In this document: positions 23,909-33,957 of the stretch, piece by piece
How positions within the stretch are numbered: position 1 is the first letter of the stretch
Layout: the number at the start of each line of letters is the position of its first letter
DNA from: Allomuricauda sp.
Lineage (GTDB): Bacteria; Bacteroidota; Bacteroidia; Flavobacteriales; Flavobacteriaceae
Length of the DNA stretch: 64,000 bases
Reading direction: 5' to 3'
NCBI GenBank assembly: GCA_017795045.1
Contig: CP051244.1
Location: 3,411,527-3,475,526 of the forward strand
The notes under the pieces: generated by a model
The model's database searches: none
Told to the model about the DNA's origin: nothing
Seen by the model: the letters and a program-made list of their open reading frames with translations, nothing else
Made by a program: the position numbers and the translations under genes

Positions 23909-26900
23909 TTACATATTGCGTCTATATTGTCCACCTACTTGGAACAGGGCCTTGGTGATTTGTCCCAAGGAACAGTACTTGGTAACTTCCATTAATTTTT
24001 CGAAAATGTTTCCGTTTTGAATGGCCACCTGCTGAAGTTCAATCAATTGTATCCCAGCTATGTCCTTTTCTCTTTTATGCAGCTGTTTTAAGGTTTCAAT
24101 CTGGTTCTTCTTTTCTTCTTCCGTTGCCCGAATCACTTCCGCAGGCAATATAGTGGGCGAACCTTTGGAACTCAGGAAGGTATTCACCCCGATAATTGGA
24201 TATTCCCCTGAATGCTTTAAGGTTTCATAATGAAGACTCTCCTCCTGAATCTTGGAACGTTGGTACATGGTCTCCATAGCCCCCAAAACCCCGCCGCGCT
24301 CTGTGATTCTATCAAACTCCATTAACACGGCTTCCTCAACCAAATCGGTAAGTTCTTCTATGATAAAAGATCCCTGTAAAGGATTTTCGTTTTTGGCCAA
24401 CCCCAATTCCTTATTGATGATCAACTGGATGGCCATGGCCCTTCGGACGGATTTCTCGGTAGGGGTGGTAATGGCCTCATCATAGGCATTGGTATGCAAG
24501 GAGTTGCAGTTGTCATATATGGCATAAAGTGCCTGGAGCGTGGTCCGGATATCATTAAAGTCAATTTCCTGGGCATGCAAGCTCCTTCCCGAGGTTTGGA
24601 TATGGTACTTTAACATTTGGGCCCTAGGGTTGGCCCCATATTTTTCCTTGAGCGCCTTGGCCCAAATCCTTCGGGCCACCCTTCCAATTACGGCATACTC
24701 AGGGTCTACCCCATTGGAAAAGAAGAATGACAGGTTGGGACCAAACTTATCAATGTCCATTCCCCGGCTCAAATAATATTCCACATAGGTAAACCCGTTG
24801 GACAGCGTGAAGGCCAATTGCGTAATGGGATTGGCCCCCGCTTCTGCAATATGATAGCCCGAAATGGAGACCGAGTAAAAGTTGCGTACTTGATGCTCAA
24901 TGAAATATTCCTGCACATCCCCCATCAACCTTAGCGCAAACTCAGTGGAAAAAATACAGGTATTCTGCGCTTGGTCTTCCTTTAAAATATCGGCCTGTAC
25001 CGTTCCCCTAACCTGGCTCAGGGTTTCTTTCTTGATTTTTTCATACACCTCTTTGGACAACACTTGATCCCCGGTAACTCCCAAGAGCATCAACCCCAAA
25101 CCATTATTCCCTTCGGGAAGGTCACCAAAATAGGTAGGGCGGGCTACTCCTTTCTTTTCAAAGATGTTGCTCATCTTCTTTTCAACTTCACTTTCAAGCC
25201 CTTTTTCCTTGATGTACTTCTCACAATTCTGATCAATGGCGGCATTCATGAAGAAACCCAACAGCATAGGTGCCGGTCCATTGATGGTCATGCTCACAGA
25301 GGTCAGGGGGTTGCTCAAATCAAACCCGGAATAGAGCTTTTTGGCATCGTCCAAACAACAGATGGACACTCCCGCATTTCCAATTTTTCCATAAATATCC
25401 GGCCTATGGTCTGGGTCGTTCCCGTAAAGTGTCACGGAATCAAAAGCTGTGGAGAGACGCTTTGCCGGCATATCCAGACTTACATAATGGAACCTTCGGT
25501 TGGTACGCTCCGGTCCTCCTTCCCCTGCAAACATTCGTGTAGGGTCCTCCCCTTCGCGCTTGAAGGGATACAGCCCTGCGGTATACGGAAATTCTCCGGG
25601 TACGTTCTCTTGTAAAATCCAACTGAGGATATCGCCCCAAGCTTTGTATTTGGGCAAAGCCACTTTTGGGATTTCACTATGGGAAAGTGATTGGGTATGG
25701 GTTTTAATATTGACTTCCTTATCCCGCACTTTGAAAGAATAGACCTCGGATTTGTATTGGGCAACCGTATCCCGCCATTTTAAGATAGCTTCCCAATGCT
25801 GTGGCAGGAGGTGCATCTTCACCTTATCAAACTCTTTGATCAATAGGACCAATAAGCTCTTTTCATCCGCATCATTGGATTGGGAAAGAATTTTTTCCTC
25901 ATTCAAACCAGATTTATCCAAAAATGATTCCTCCGCTTTATTTTGATCCAGATTCAAAACACTGGCCATAGTGAGAAAAATACCGTACAGCTTTTGGGCC
26001 ACCTTGGCCTGATCGGACACCCTGACGTCATAAGACCTATTATTCTCGGATATTTCCGAGAGGTATCGGGTGCGGGAGGGTGGAATCACATATATTTTTT
26101 CCGCCATTTCCTGGGTCACCTCAAAATGCGAGACCAGGTTGGACCCTGCTTTTTCCACCAAGGTATCCATGACCATTTTGTAGAGGTTGTTCATCCCTGG
26201 ATCATTGAACTGCGAGGCAATGGTTCCAAAAATGGGAAGGTCTTCCTCCTTGGCATGCCACAGTCCATGGTTTCTTGCGTATTGTTTTTTCACATCGCGA
26301 AGCGCATCCAAGGCTCCTCTTTTATCAAACTTGTTGATGGCCACCACATCCGCAAAGTCCAACATATCTATTTTCTCCAACTGGGTAGCAGCACCAAACT
26401 CAGGGGTCATCACATAGAGCGACACATCGCTATGTTCCAAAATCTCAGTATCGGACTGACCTATCCCTGAAGTTTCCAGAACAATCAGGTCATATTTTGC
26501 GGCCTTGAGCACCTGAACGGCTTCGGACACATGTTTGGAAAGGGCCAAATTGGACTGCCGGGTTGCCAACGACCGCATGTATACCCGCTCATTATGGATG
26601 GCATTCATTCTAATCCTATCCCCTAATAAGGCACCTCCCGTTTTGCGTTTGGAAGGATCCACAGAAATGATGCCCACATGTTTATCTGGAAAATCCGCTA
26701 AAAACCGGCGCACCAGTTCATCCACCAAGCTGGACTTTCCGGCGCCTCCCGTCCCTGTGATTCCCAAAACAGGTACGTCCGTCGCACCACTCTGTATTTC
26801 ATTTTGATATTTTTCAAACGCTTCATGTCTGTTTTCGGCCAAGGAAATCAACCTAGCAATTGAATTGACATCTTTCTCTTCCAATACTTTTCCAACCTTT

Positions 26901-27367
26901 TTCCCTTTAGGAAGTATCAGGTCGGGGACTTGGGTATCGCAACGCTGCACCAAATCATTGATCATACCTTGCAATCCCATCTGCCTACCGTCATCGGGTG
27001 AATAGATGCGCTCTATCCCATAGGCCATCAATTCCTTTATTTCCTCTGGAAGGATGACACCTCCCCCGCCTCCAAAAATCTTGATATGTCCCGCTCCTCT
27101 TTCTTGAAGTAAATCGAACATATACCTGAAGTACTCATTGTGGCCTCCTTGATATGAGGTCATGGCAATGGCATTGGCATCTTCCTGAATGGCACAGTCC
27201 ACCACTTCGGCCACACTTCTGTCATGTCCCAAATGAATCACCTCGACCCCAGTGGCTTGAATAATACGCCTCATGATATTGATAGCCGCATCATGACCAT
27301 CAAAAAGTGAGGCTGCGGTCACGATCCTGATTTTATTTTGGGGTTTATAGGGTTTGGTTTGTTCCAT
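23909..27367 (-). CDS. icmF: Fused isobutyryl-CoA mutase (B12 domain, MeaI-type GTPase and mutase)
   Basis: 1152 residues from ATG 27367. Order: a B12-binding domain (about 12-145) with the cobalt-ligand His in LFDGHDAA (H25); a G-protein chaperone domain with Walker [13 protein letters not shown] and [15 protein letters not shown]; a linker; and the acyl-CoA mutase barrel. [18 protein letters not shown] is the IcmF form of the substrate loop, whereas methylmalonyl-CoA mutase has a different Tyr/Arg-bearing motif. The enzyme interconverts isobutyryl-CoA and n-butyryl-CoA (some members also isovaleryl/pivalyl-CoA) with adenosylcobalamin, with GTP hydrolysis guarding cofactor loading. It is probably a single-gene unit, divergent from purU. 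Confidence 0.94.
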   Translation of the reverse strand: MEQTKPYKPQNKIRIVTAASLFDGHDAAINIMRRIIQATGVEVIHLGHDRSVAEVVDCAIQEDANAIAMTSYQGGHNEYFRYMFDLLQERGAGHIKIFGGGGGVILPEEIKELMAYGIERIYSPDDGRQMGLQGMINDLVQRCDTQVPDLILPKGKKVGKVLEEKDVNSIARLISLAENRHEAFEKYQNEIQSGATDVPVLGITGTGGAGKSSLVDELVRRFLADFPDKHVGIISVDPSKRKTGGALLGDRIRMNAIHNERVYMRSLATRQSNLALSKHVSEAVQVLKAAKYDLIVLETSGIGQSDTEILEHSDVSLYVMTPEFGAATQLEKIDMLDFADVVAINKFDKRGALDALRDVKKQYARNHGLWHAKEEDLPIFGTIASQFNDPGMNNLYKMVMDTLVEKAGSNLVSHFEVTQEMAEKIYVIPPSRTRYLSEISENNRSYDVRVSDQAKVAQKLYGIFLTMASVLNLDQNKAEESFLDKSGLNEEKILSQSNDADEKSLLVLLIKEFDKVKMHLLPQHWEAILKWRDTVAQYKSEVYSFKVRDKEVNIKTHTQSLSHSEIPKVALPKYKAWGDILSWILQENVPGEFPYTAGLYPFKREGEDPTRMFAGEGGPERTNRRFHYVSLDMPAKRLSTAFDSVTLYGNDPDHRPDIYGKIGNAGVSICCLDDAKKLYSGFDLSNPLTSVSMTINGPAPMLLGFFMNAAIDQNCEKYIKEKGLESEVEKKMSNIFEKKGVARPTYFGDLPEGNNGLGLMLLGVTGDQVLSKEVYEKIKKETLSQVRGTVQADILKEDQAQNTCIFSTEFALRLMGDVQEYFIEHQVRNFYSVSISGYHIAEAGANPITQLAFTLSNGFTYVEYYLSRGMDIDKFGPNLSFFFSNGVDPEYAVIGRVARRIWAKALKEKYGANPRAQMLKYHIQTSGRSLHAQEIDFNDIRTTLQALYAIYDNCNSLHTNAYDEAITTPTEKSVRRAMAIQLIINKELGLAKNENPLQGSFIIEELTDLVEEAVLMEFDRITERGGVLGAMETMYQRSKIQEESLHYETLKHSGEYPIIGVNTFLSSKGSPTILPAEVIRATEEEKKNQIETLKQLHKREKDIAGIQLIELQQVAIQNGNIFEKLMEVTKYCSLGQITKALFQVGGQYRRNM

Positions 27368-27508
27368 TTTCAATAAAGGGTCTTTTTTTGCTATGCAATT
27401 TACAGAAAATGCAAGTCAAATTCGATTTTATTCAGAATATTACAAAAAACAACAGCTGTGTGGTCTTCCTTTTTTGAATGTTATAATTTTATCGGTCTAA
27501 TTTAGCCC

Positions 27509-28357
27509 ATGAAGCTCACTATTCTTATCCATTGTCCCGACCAATCCGGCATTATACGGTCGGTAACCACATTCATACATCAACAAGAAGGAAACGTAAT
27601 TTATTTGGACCAGCATGTGGACAAACAAGCGGGAGTATTCTTTATGCGGTTGCAGAGCGAGTTTGAAACGGAAGTGATCTTGGATGACTTTAAGGAAAAG
27701 TTCGATGCTTCCTTGGCCAAAGAGTTCAAAATGGAGTGGGATATCCATATGGAGGCCCACAAACCCAAAATGGCCATCTTTGTATCTAAATACAACCACT
27801 GCCTTTATGACCTTTTGAGCAGGTTCAACTCAGGGGAATTAATGGTGGACATTCCTTTCATCTTAAGCAATCACCAAGATTTGGCATATGTTGCGGAGCA
27901 ATTCCAGATTCCATTTTACCATGTTCCCGTCACCAAGGAAACCAAGGAAAGTGCCGAAGCCGAACAACTGGAACTATTAAAGGAGCATCAAGTGGATTTC
28001 ATTGTATTGGCGCGTTACATGCAAATCGTATCAGACCAATTAATTGATAATTATCCCCAGAAAATCATTAACATACACCACTCTTTCTTGCCTGCTTTTG
28101 TTGGGGCCAAACCGTATCATGCCGCTTTTGAACGCGGGGTAAAGATCATTGGCGCCACCAGTCACTATGTTACCGCGGAACTGGACGCAGGACCTATCAT
28201 AGAGCAGGATGTGACCGCAGTTTCCCACTCGCATTCCATCAAGGATTTTATCGCCAAGGGAAGGGATTTGGAACGAATTGTACTTTCCCGTGCCGTGCAG
28301 CTCCATGTAGCCCGAAAAACCATGGTCTACAATAATAAGACAGTGATTTTTTCATAG
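27509..28357 (+). CDS. purU: Formyltetrahydrofolate deformylase
   Basis: 282 residues: an N-terminal ACT domain (about 1-85, LTILIHCPDQSGIIRSVTTFI) and a formyltransferase-like hydrolase domain (about 88-280). Catalytic-region motifs are YMQIVSDQLI, INIHHSFLPAFVGAKPYHAAFERGVKIIGATSHYV and LDAGPIIEQDV, the Asn-His-Asp arrangement of this fold. It hydrolyses 10-formyl-THF to THF and formate and balances one-carbon pools. The start is the only ATG fitting the ACT domain. Confidence 0.95.
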   Translation: MKLTILIHCPDQSGIIRSVTTFIHQQEGNVIYLDQHVDKQAGVFFMRLQSEFETEVILDDFKEKFDASLAKEFKMEWDIHMEAHKPKMAIFVSKYNHCLYDLLSRFNSGELMVDIPFILSNHQDLAYVAEQFQIPFYHVPVTKETKESAEAEQLELLKEHQVDFIVLARYMQIVSDQLIDNYPQKIINIHHSFLPAFVGAKPYHAAFERGVKIIGATSHYVTAELDAGPIIEQDVTAVSHSHSIKDFIAKGRDLERIVLSRAVQLHVARKTMVYNNKTVIFS

Positions 28358-28373
28358 TCAACAGCCGGAATCT

Positions 28374-28616
28374 CTATTTGGTTGACACGGATTTATACAA
28401 TCCAAAACAGGCAATGACGCCCCACACAAAATTAATGAACAGTACGGCCCAGGCTGAATAATAGGCACCGTTGGCCACAAAAAGGACGCTACCGATAATG
28501 TTGTACCAATGGTATACGGGTTGATTGGAAGTCCATTTTCCACGAATCAACATATAGTAGGAAAACAGAAAACAATACGAACCAACCCAGCCCAACAGCT
28601 CAAAGAAAACTCCCAT
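28374..28616 (-). CDS. Small CBU_0592-like membrane protein
   Basis: 80 residues from ATG 28616 with three closely spaced membrane helices (FELLGWVGSYCFLFSYYML, YHWYNIIGSVLFVANGAYY, AWAVLFINFVWGVIACFGLY). The pattern Gly-Trp-x-Gly...Asn-x-x-Gly...Asn-x-x-Trp is that of the CBU_0592 family of unknown function. The start codon shares one base with the TetR stop (TGATG), so translation is coupled and the protein may be cotranscribed with the repressor gene. Confidence 0.82.
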   Translation of the reverse strand: MGVFFELLGWVGSYCFLFSYYMLIRGKWTSNQPVYHWYNIIGSVLFVANGAYYSAWAVLFINFVWGVIACFGLYKSVSTK

Positions 28617-29218
28617 CAATCCGCATATTTAAAAAGGTCCAAACAGTGCCTTATGTAGATTTCCTGTTGCTTTTGATGGGCTTTATCATTTTGTTGGAAC
28701 ATTCCCATGTAGTAATACGATCCATCAATCAGGGCAAAGATGATTTCGGTGAGCTCATCAATATTGGTATTGATTATGATCCCATTGTTATGCGCCTGTT
28801 TCAATTCTTCCCGCAATACATCGTGCAATTGCAGTAGGTACTCTTTAAAACTGTCATTGAAGGCCTTGTTCCTATATATAAGGGCATAGCAGCTATAAAA
28901 CACCCCATCGTCAAAATACTGGTTCCATTTTCTTGAAAATAGATTATAGATCAACGCCTCAAGATCCTTTTGGGTCTTTATGGTTCCCAAATGATCTTCC
29001 ACCAATACCTTAAGGTGTTGTTGAAGAATATATTCGTTCAACCCTATCAATAGTTCGTCCTTGGTATTAAAATAGTGCATGACCAGACCATTGCTGATTC
29101 CCATGGCTTTGGCCACTTTGGCTATGGAAGCATTTTCCAGTCCAATCTCCTTGGACACCTCATAAAATGCCTTTATGATTTCCAATCGCCTTGTTGGCCC
29201 CAAACTCTTTCTTCCCAT
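28616..29218 (-). CDS. TetR/AcrR-family repressor of the phosphodiesterase-SusCD locus
   Basis: 200 residues: an N-terminal HTH (about 12-58, IIKAFYEVSKEIGLENASIAKVAKAMGISNGLVMHYFNTKDELL) and a C-terminal ligand/dimer domain resembling the BetI-type TetR_C_6 group. It is divergent from the phosphodiesterase gene across a 170-bp AT-rich region holding two inverted 25-bp near-identical repeats built on TGAACGTT. Autorepression and repression of the SusCD operon is the natural model; the inducer may be a product of the phosphodiesterase. Its stop codon overlaps the start of the small membrane protein. Confidence 0.92.
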   Translation of the reverse strand: MGRKSLGPTRRLEIIKAFYEVSKEIGLENASIAKVAKAMGISNGLVMHYFNTKDELLIGLNEYILQQHLKVLVEDHLGTIKTQKDLEALIYNLFSRKWNQYFDDGVFYSCYALIYRNKAFNDSFKEYLLQLHDVLREELKQAHNNGIIINTNIDELTEIIFALIDGSYYYMGMFQQNDKAHQKQQEIYIRHCLDLFKYAD

Positions 29219-29270
29219 GGTTCGTCCAAATTATAATGTTAAAGCAATAATACTCTTTTTTTTAAAAAAA

Positions 29271-29295
29271 TAAATTGACTGAACGTTCAATTAAT
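29271..29295. promoter_or_regulatory. TetR operator-like repeat, left copy
   Basis: 25-bp element containing the perfect 10-bp palindrome TGAACGTTCA (29280-29289). Read on the minus strand it matches the right copy at 29332-29356 in 23 of 25 positions. It lies 53 bp upstream of the TetR ATG and would control that gene. Confidence 0.65.
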
Positions 29296-29331
29296 TTATT
29301 TTATAATTTCGTAACGATCACTTAAATATTT

Positions 29332-29356
29332 ATTAATTGAACGTTTATTCAATTTA
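29332..29356. promoter_or_regulatory. TetR operator-like repeat, right copy
   Basis: 25-bp element with core TTGAACGTTTATTCAA, in inverted orientation to the left copy with centres 61 bp apart. It ends 32 bp before the phosphodiesterase ATG, a position suited to blocking transcription of the SusCD operon. Confidence 0.65.
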
Positions 29357-29388
29357 CATTTCTTTGACCCATCGTTTAACACATCATC

Positions 29389-30642
29389 ATGAAAGCTAAC
29401 TATCTTCTTTTTCTCACTGCCTTTTTGGGCCTTACCACTACTTATGCAAGCTCTACGACTAGGCTGGATTCCATTGCAAAAAAAGTGGTGTTCATCATTG
29501 TGGATGGCATCTCGGCCGATCAACTAAAAAATGCCCATACGCCTTATCTGGATAGTATTGGAACCTCGGGAGGATACACCAATGCCTATGTTGGTGGTGG
29601 AAAAGATACCTATTCCGAAACCCCTACCATCTCCGCAGTGGGCTACAATAGCCTTCTTACAGGCACATGGGCCAACAAACACAATGTATGGGGCAATGGC
29701 ATTAAAAAACCCAACTATAGCTACCCTACCATCTTTAAATTATTCAAAGACCAACGCCCCAACGGAACGGTAGCGGTATTTTCTTCTTGGCTGGACAATA
29801 GAACCAAACTCATTGGTGATGGTCTCCCGGAAACAAACCATATAAAAGTTGACTATGCCTTTGATGGGCTGGAGCATGATACCATCAACTATCCACATGA
29901 TGCCCAAAGAAACTTTATGAAATTGATTGACTACACGGTCGCCGACCATGCCGCAAAGACCATTCTTGAAAAGGCCCCGGATGCTTCGTGGGTCTACCTG
30001 GAGTTCTCCGATGACATGGGGCATGGATTTGGTGATAGCGAACGATTTAACGCAGCCATACAGTTTGAAGATGCCCTTGTGGGCAAAATTTGGCAGGCCA
30101 TAAAAAAGCGGCAATCAGCCCATAAAGAAGAATGGTTGCTTATTGTAACTACCGATCATGGTAGAAGTTCCAAGGATGGTAAGGGGCATGGTGGTCAGAG
30201 TGATCGGGAGCGCAGCACTTGGATCGTGACCAATTCCCAAAACACCAATACCTACTTCAAGGAACAGACCCCTGCAGTTGTGGACATCCTACCCACCATG
30301 ACGGACTTTCTAAGCCTTAATGTTCCCTTGGATATAAAAAGGGAGTGGGACGGGGTCTCCTTGATACAGCCCGTGGATGCCATGGACCTAAAGGCAAAAA
30401 AAGAAGGCAAAAAACTTGTTCTGTCATGGAAGCACCTTGCCAAAGGGGAGGCCAAACTGTACATGAGCGACACCAATGAATTTAACTCGGGAGGAAAAGA
30501 CACCTACAAGTTGGTAAAGACCGTGACCCTAGAGGAAGGCGGGACAACCCTTTCCCTAAGAAAACTCCCCAAGGGATTTTGCAAACTCGTTTTGGAAACC
30601 CCAAATACCAAATTGAACACATGGATCTTGGAAAATAAATAA
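29389..30642 (+). CDS. Secreted alkaline-phosphatase-superfamily phosphodiesterase
   Basis: 417 residues with a signal peptide (about 1-20) and a type I phosphodiesterase/nucleotide pyrophosphatase domain (about 32-330). Metal ligands and active site: D39 in FIIVDGISADQ, the nucleophile Thr/Ser region ETPTISAVGYNSLLTG (about 77-92), DDMGHGFGDSE, TTDHGRSSKDG and GHGGQ. A short beta-rich C-terminal domain (about 335-417) follows. Family members cleave nucleotides, glycerophosphodiesters, phospholipid headgroups or phosphonoacetate; the substrate here is unknown. It is the first gene of an operon with SusC and SusD (29 and 31 bp gaps) under a divergent TetR gene. Confidence 0.92.
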   Translation: MKANYLLFLTAFLGLTTTYASSTTRLDSIAKKVVFIIVDGISADQLKNAHTPYLDSIGTSGGYTNAYVGGGKDTYSETPTISAVGYNSLLTGTWANKHNVWGNGIKKPNYSYPTIFKLFKDQRPNGTVAVFSSWLDNRTKLIGDGLPETNHIKVDYAFDGLEHDTINYPHDAQRNFMKLIDYTVADHAAKTILEKAPDASWVYLEFSDDMGHGFGDSERFNAAIQFEDALVGKIWQAIKKRQSAHKEEWLLIVTTDHGRSSKDGKGHGGQSDRERSTWIVTNSQNTNTYFKEQTPAVVDILPTMTDFLSLNVPLDIKREWDGVSLIQPVDAMDLKAKKEGKKLVLSWKHLAKGEAKLYMSDTNEFNSGGKDTYKLVKTVTLEEGGTTLSLRKLPKGFCKLVLETPNTKLNTWILENK

Positions 30643-30671
30643 CTACTAAACCATCTAAATGCAAACATGAA

Positions 30672-33600
30672 ATGAAAAACGTCTTACTTTTTGTACTGTT
30701 TTTAACCACCACCTTTCTGGGCTATGGCCAGAAGGAAGTCTCAGGTACCATCGTTGATGCCTCCGATGTGCCATTGGCCGGTGTGACCGTAATGGTCAAA
30801 GGCACAACGAACGGAGCCGCATCTGACTTTGACGGAAACTATTCCATTACGGTGGAAGAAGGCCAAGTTCTGGAATTCTCCTACATTGGTTTTACTACCA
30901 AGGAAGTGACCGTTGGCGCATCCAATACCATAAATGTGGTGTTGGAAGAAGATGTCCAAAGTCTGGGCGAAGTGGTCGTCGTTGGTTTTGGCACCCAGAA
31001 GAAAGTGAATCTTTCCGGTGCTGTGAACAACGTATCCGTAGAGCAATTGGACACTAGACCCATCAACAATGTAACCCAAGGCCTACAGGGTATTTCCCCG
31101 GGTCTGAACATTGATTTCAACAGTGGTGCCCCCGGAGCCAATCCTGTAGTGAACATTCGGGGTTTTACCTCCATCAACGGAGGAAATCCCTTGGTAATCA
31201 TTGATGGCGTCCCTTCAGATGTATCACTTTTGAATTTGATCGCCCCTGAAGACATTGAAAGTATCTCGGTACTAAAAGATGCCTCTTCCGCGGCAATTTA
31301 TGGAGCAAGAGCTGCATTTGGGGTACTTTTGATCACCACCAAGACAGGTAGCAAGGAAAAAACATCCATTCGATACAATACCTACGTTACCTTGGGCTCC
31401 CCGACCGTTGTACCCGAGAAAACCACCGATCCCTACATCTATCTGGCATTGCAACGTTTGTCCGAGGACAATACGCCATGGACGGGCGTGGGAACCTCAG
31501 CCGAAAGACTGGCTTGGGCAAGGGAACGAAGCGACAATCCACTTAGTACTGTTGGGGTCAGGGAAAGTATCAATAATCCCGGGCTATGGGAATATATGGG
31601 CAATGAAAACTGGACCAATTATTTCTTGTCCAACAACACCTATTCCCAAAACCATAACTTGAGCTTTACCGGTGGATCGGAAAAGGTGAGCTATTACCTT
31701 TCCGCATCCCACAACAAACACAATGGCTCCTTAAAAATTGCCGATGACTATTTTAGTAGAACAGGGCTCCGAAGTAGGATCAACGTGCAACTGAATGATT
31801 GGTTAAGTTTGGGGAACAATACTTCCTATCTAATCTCAAAGCGGAAAAACCCTTCCTATTTCAACATTCAGACCCTGTACAACTTTGCCCCTACGGATTG
31901 GGACAAAAATCCTGATGGCAGCTGGGCCAATACCGATGTTGGGTGGATGGGCGCCCGCTTGACGGATGGTGGCAATGAAACTGGAAAAACCAACACCTTT
32001 CAGACTACTTTTGACACCCAGGCTTGGTTGATCAAGGACATTCTAAAAGTGAATGCCGAGTATACCCTTCGCAAAGAGCATTATAATTATGATGCCAATT
32101 ATGCCAAGTTTCAGATAGGATACGGTCCGGACGATGTTCGTGAAGAAGGAATAAACGAAGTATGGAAGCGATTCTCCGATGAGCAATATCAGGTATTGAA
32201 CATCTACGGAACCTTCAACAAAAACTTTGGTGATCATGCCCTTACACTTTTGGGCGGTTACAACCAAGAAGAGTCCCGATATGACTACGTGACCCTTAAC
32301 CGGGACGCCGTCATCTCTTCTTCGCTCCCGACCCTAGAATTGGCAACAGGCACATTGTATGGCAACCAATACATACGATCATGGGCGCTTCGCGGGTTGT
32401 TCTACAGGGCCAATTACATCTATAAGGATCGCTATATTTTGGAACTCAACGGAAGGTATGATGGTTCCTCAAGGTTCCCAAAAGACAAACGTTTTGGATT
32501 CTTCCCATCCGTTTCCCTCGCTTGGAACGTTGCCAATGAAAACTTTATGAAGTCGTTATACCCAACCTTGAACCTACTTAAGTTCAGGGCATCCTATGGT
32601 TCCCTTGGAAACCAGGATGTAGGATATGATAAATTGAACGATGGTTCCTTTGACTACATCCCTTCCATGGGATCGGACTTGTCCGATTATATCATCGACG
32701 GCGAACTGCCTTTAAAAATCACGGCACCCGGCATTGTTTCCAACAACTATACTTGGGAAGAAGTGGTTTCCAAGAACGTTGGTGTTGACCTAGGCATGTT
32801 CAACAATAAATTCAATGCTTCTTTTGATTACTTCGTCCGGGATACCAAAGGAATGCTAACACTGGGCAAGGATCTACCTGCCGTTTTGGGCGCCAGTGAA
32901 CCTAAGGAAAATGCAGGAGACCTACGGACAGAAGGTTGGGAATTGTCCTTGAGCTATCAGAACAACTTTGGAAACCCCAACAACCCGTTGCGATTTAGCG
33001 CCAAGTTTAATTTGAGTGATAGTAAATCCACCATCACCCGATTTGACAACCCCAACAATAGCCTCTTGCAATATTATGAAGGCATGGAAATTGGCGAAAT
33101 TTGGGGACTTACCTCCGATGGTTTCTTTAGATCTCAAGAAGAAATCGATGCATTGGATGAAACCAGTATCATTCCGTGGGGCGCCCTCGAAATTGTAGAA
33201 GGCTGGCCCAAATATGTAGACTTGGATGGAAACCAGAAAATTGAAAAAGGACTGTCCGCCGATGACCCCAAGGACATGAAAGTCATTGGAAATATGTTGC
33301 CCAGATACCGTTTCGGGCTTAACCTCAACTTTGACTGGAATAATTTTGACCTTGGTGTTTTCCTTCAAGGTGTGGCCAAACGTGACTACTATCCAAGGGA
33401 TTATCTGTACTGGGGCTTTTACCAACAACCATATTCGGGTGGTTATGAACACCTACAGGATTTTTATAGGGCTTCTGATGACAGTGCCGACCGTGTCGCC
33501 AACCATTCGCAATCCTACATCAATGCCGGGTTGGCCAACGCCAATACCGATGCCCGATACCCTGTGCTCCAAGCTTGGTTGGCAGACAGAAACTTGGGAG

Positions 33601-33926
33601 AGCGTTTGGACCAGGCCCAAGGTTTGGCCATTCCACAGACCGCTTACTTATTGGACGGTTCCTACTTGAGACTGAAGAACATCACATTCGGGTATACCAT
33701 CCCGAACAAGTTCACCAAGAATATGGGCATCTCTTCGGTACGTCTATACTTTAGTGGCGACAATTTGTTTGAATGGTCCCAAATTGCCGATTTCTTCGAT
33801 CCCGAGGCAGTTTCCGATATTAACGAACGTATCAACCCTGCATACAGTGCCCCTAGGGGAGAGACCAGTGGATACCAATATCCCTACCAGAGAAAATATT
33901 CTTTTGGAGTCAATGTCAATTTTTAA
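30672..33926 (+). CDS. SusC/RagA-family TonB-linked outer-membrane receptor
   Basis: 1084 residues: signal peptide (about 1-19, ...TTFLGYGQ), a carboxypeptidase-regulatory-like domain (about 20-100, VSGTIVDASDVPLAGVTVMVKGT), plug domain (about 110-225, including INGGNPLVIIDGVPSD and IYGARAAFGVLLITTKTG) and a 22-strand barrel ending YSFGVNVNF. It imports a bulky ligand captured by the partner SusD using TonB energy. Flanked by the phosphodiesterase and SusD genes, it forms a nutrient-uptake locus without any glycoside hydrolase, so a phosphodiester rather than a glycan is the likely cargo. Confidence 0.97.
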   Translation: MKNVLLFVLFLTTTFLGYGQKEVSGTIVDASDVPLAGVTVMVKGTTNGAASDFDGNYSITVEEGQVLEFSYIGFTTKEVTVGASNTINVVLEEDVQSLGEVVVVGFGTQKKVNLSGAVNNVSVEQLDTRPINNVTQGLQGISPGLNIDFNSGAPGANPVVNIRGFTSINGGNPLVIIDGVPSDVSLLNLIAPEDIESISVLKDASSAAIYGARAAFGVLLITTKTGSKEKTSIRYNTYVTLGSPTVVPEKTTDPYIYLALQRLSEDNTPWTGVGTSAERLAWARERSDNPLSTVGVRESINNPGLWEYMGNENWTNYFLSNNTYSQNHNLSFTGGSEKVSYYLSASHNKHNGSLKIADDYFSRTGLRSRINVQLNDWLSLGNNTSYLISKRKNPSYFNIQTLYNFAPTDWDKNPDGSWANTDVGWMGARLTDGGNETGKTNTFQTTFDTQAWLIKDILKVNAEYTLRKEHYNYDANYAKFQIGYGPDDVREEGINEVWKRFSDEQYQVLNIYGTFNKNFGDHALTLLGGYNQEESRYDYVTLNRDAVISSSLPTLELATGTLYGNQYIRSWALRGLFYRANYIYKDRYILELNGRYDGSSRFPKDKRFGFFPSVSLAWNVANENFMKSLYPTLNLLKFRASYGSLGNQDVGYDKLNDGSFDYIPSMGSDLSDYIIDGELPLKITAPGIVSNNYTWEEVVSKNVGVDLGMFNNKFNASFDYFVRDTKGMLTLGKDLPAVLGASEPKENAGDLRTEGWELSLSYQNNFGNPNNPLRFSAKFNLSDSKSTITRFDNPNNSLLQYYEGMEIGEIWGLTSDGFFRSQEEIDALDETSIIPWGALEIVEGWPKYVDLDGNQKIEKGLSADDPKDMKVIGNMLPRYRFGLNLNFDWNNFDLGVFLQGVAKRDYYPRDYLYWGFYQQPYSGGYEHLQDFYRASDDSADRVANHSQSYINAGLANANTDARYPVLQAWLADRNLGERLDQAQGLAIPQTAYLLDGSYLRLKNITFGYTIPNKFTKNMGISSVRLYFSGDNLFEWSQIADFFDPEAVSDINERINPAYSAPRGETSGYQYPYQRKYSFGVNVNF

Positions 33927-33957
33927 TCAAACAACACGAACACGTTAAACCTTCATC

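Noticed and set aside
25064-25615. 183-codon frame antisense to icmF
   Set aside because: Lies entirely within the conserved mutase region on the other strand and shows no domain.
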